NCBI GenBank assembly: GCA_022841645.1
Contig: JALHRC010000007.1
Coordinates: 13,965 to 53,409 of the forward strand
Source of the DNA: Minisyncoccota bacterium
Lineage (GTDB): Bacteria > Patescibacteriota > Minisyncoccia > Phycocordibacterales > UBA918
Direction: 5' to 3'
Length of the DNA stretch: 39,445 bases
Made by a program: the position numbers and the translations under genes. The notes under the pieces were generated by a model, which was not told the DNA's origin, ran no database searches, and was given only the letters and a program-made list of their open reading frames with translations. Of the stretch, positions 39,330 to 39,445 are shown piece by piece. Position 1 is the first letter of the stretch. Each line of letters opens with the position of its first letter.

Positions 39330-39330
39330 C

Positions 39331-39374
39331 GAGCATAGAAAAAAGCACCATCACGGGTGCCTTTTTCTATGCTT
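39331..39374 (+). terminator. Terminator after tRNA-Gln
   Basis: Long stem AGCATAGAAAAA...GCACC with GGGTGC...TTTTTCTATGCT, one mismatch. Confidence 0.85.
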
Positions 39375-39402
39375 ATCGCTACGAGATCGGGGACGAGAAA
39401 GG

Positions 39403-39440
39403 CGGAAGCAAACAGTCTGGGAGACTGTTTGAACCGCCAG
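39403..39440. repeat. Hairpin at the right window edge
   Basis: GGCGG...AAACAGTC pairs with GACTGTTT...CCGCC around TGGGA. It may be the first part of another tRNA-tail element after tRNA-Gln, cut by the window end. Confidence 0.4.
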
Positions 39441-39445
39441 GGTCG

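Overview
The window looks like a chromosome segment of a Patescibacteria/CPR bacterium, most likely the Parcubacteria side (Kaiserbacteria-like). That placement is inferred from the compact layout, a pilM-N-O-P-B-receiver-T-C type IV pilus cluster, membrane HEPN and zf-TFIIB small proteins, a group I intron in a tRNA gene, and tRNA genes that mostly lack an encoded CCA. A class II release factor of RF2 type (SPF and GGQ) and genes ending in TGA argue for the standard code and against the UGA=Gly lineages.

Layout. 1-1678: recG (minus, cut by the window edge). 1718-3616: a GC-rich accessory block with a canonical promoter, an unknown 212-aa protein, a small exported protein and a frameshifted GcrA-type regulator. 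3626-6733: malic enzyme, a two-gene operon of tiny Cys-rich proteins (minus) and an MFS exporter (minus). 6836-9887: a tRNA region with tRNA-Ser(ACT), tRNA-Ser(GCT) and tRNA-Leu(CAG), whose 3' sides carry tandem structured repeats ending in copies of tRNA 3' ends, plus a 1.5-kb AT-rich islet (DUF6671-like, zf-TFIIB, 34-aa peptide). 9906-23469: comF, the type IV pilus operon, a HicBA toxin-antitoxin pair, two pilins, prepilin peptidase and four minor pilins. 23474-27871: ligA, gatC, gatA and a membrane HEPN-like protein. 28087-30698: tRNA-fMet with an upstream fragment, a nucleotidyltransferase, an HTH/LAGLIDADG-like gene running into tRNA-Met, tRNA-Asp split by a group I intron, and two more tRNA-tail repeats. 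30746-39445: HIT protein, DUF2238-like membrane protein, zincin, double zf-TFIIB protein, two tRNA-Thr, prfB, ftsEX, pyrG, DUF3850-like, MazG-like, and a frameshifted second copy of the HTH/LAGLIDADG-like gene that runs into tRNA-Gln.

The pilus genes form a complete machine: PilB extends, PilT retracts, PilC is the platform, PilM/N/O/P align it, PilD processes pilins, and the pilins and minor pilins form the fibre. ComF next door suggests a link to DNA uptake. Many core genes have a TATAMT box only 6-9 nt before the start codon, implying leaderless mRNAs. The accessory genes in 1718-5440 instead have -35/-10 promoters and/or Shine-Dalgarno sequences.

The most unusual signal is the treatment of tRNA genes. 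Short (about 155-215 bp) hairpin-rich elements sit in tandem after tRNAs, each with an inverted and a direct copy of a tRNA 3' end. Two paralogous HTH/LAGLIDADG-like genes end inside the 5' end of a tRNA. Fragments of tRNA 5' ends lie upstream of two tRNAs. Together this suggests a family of small elements that use tRNA genes as docking sites.
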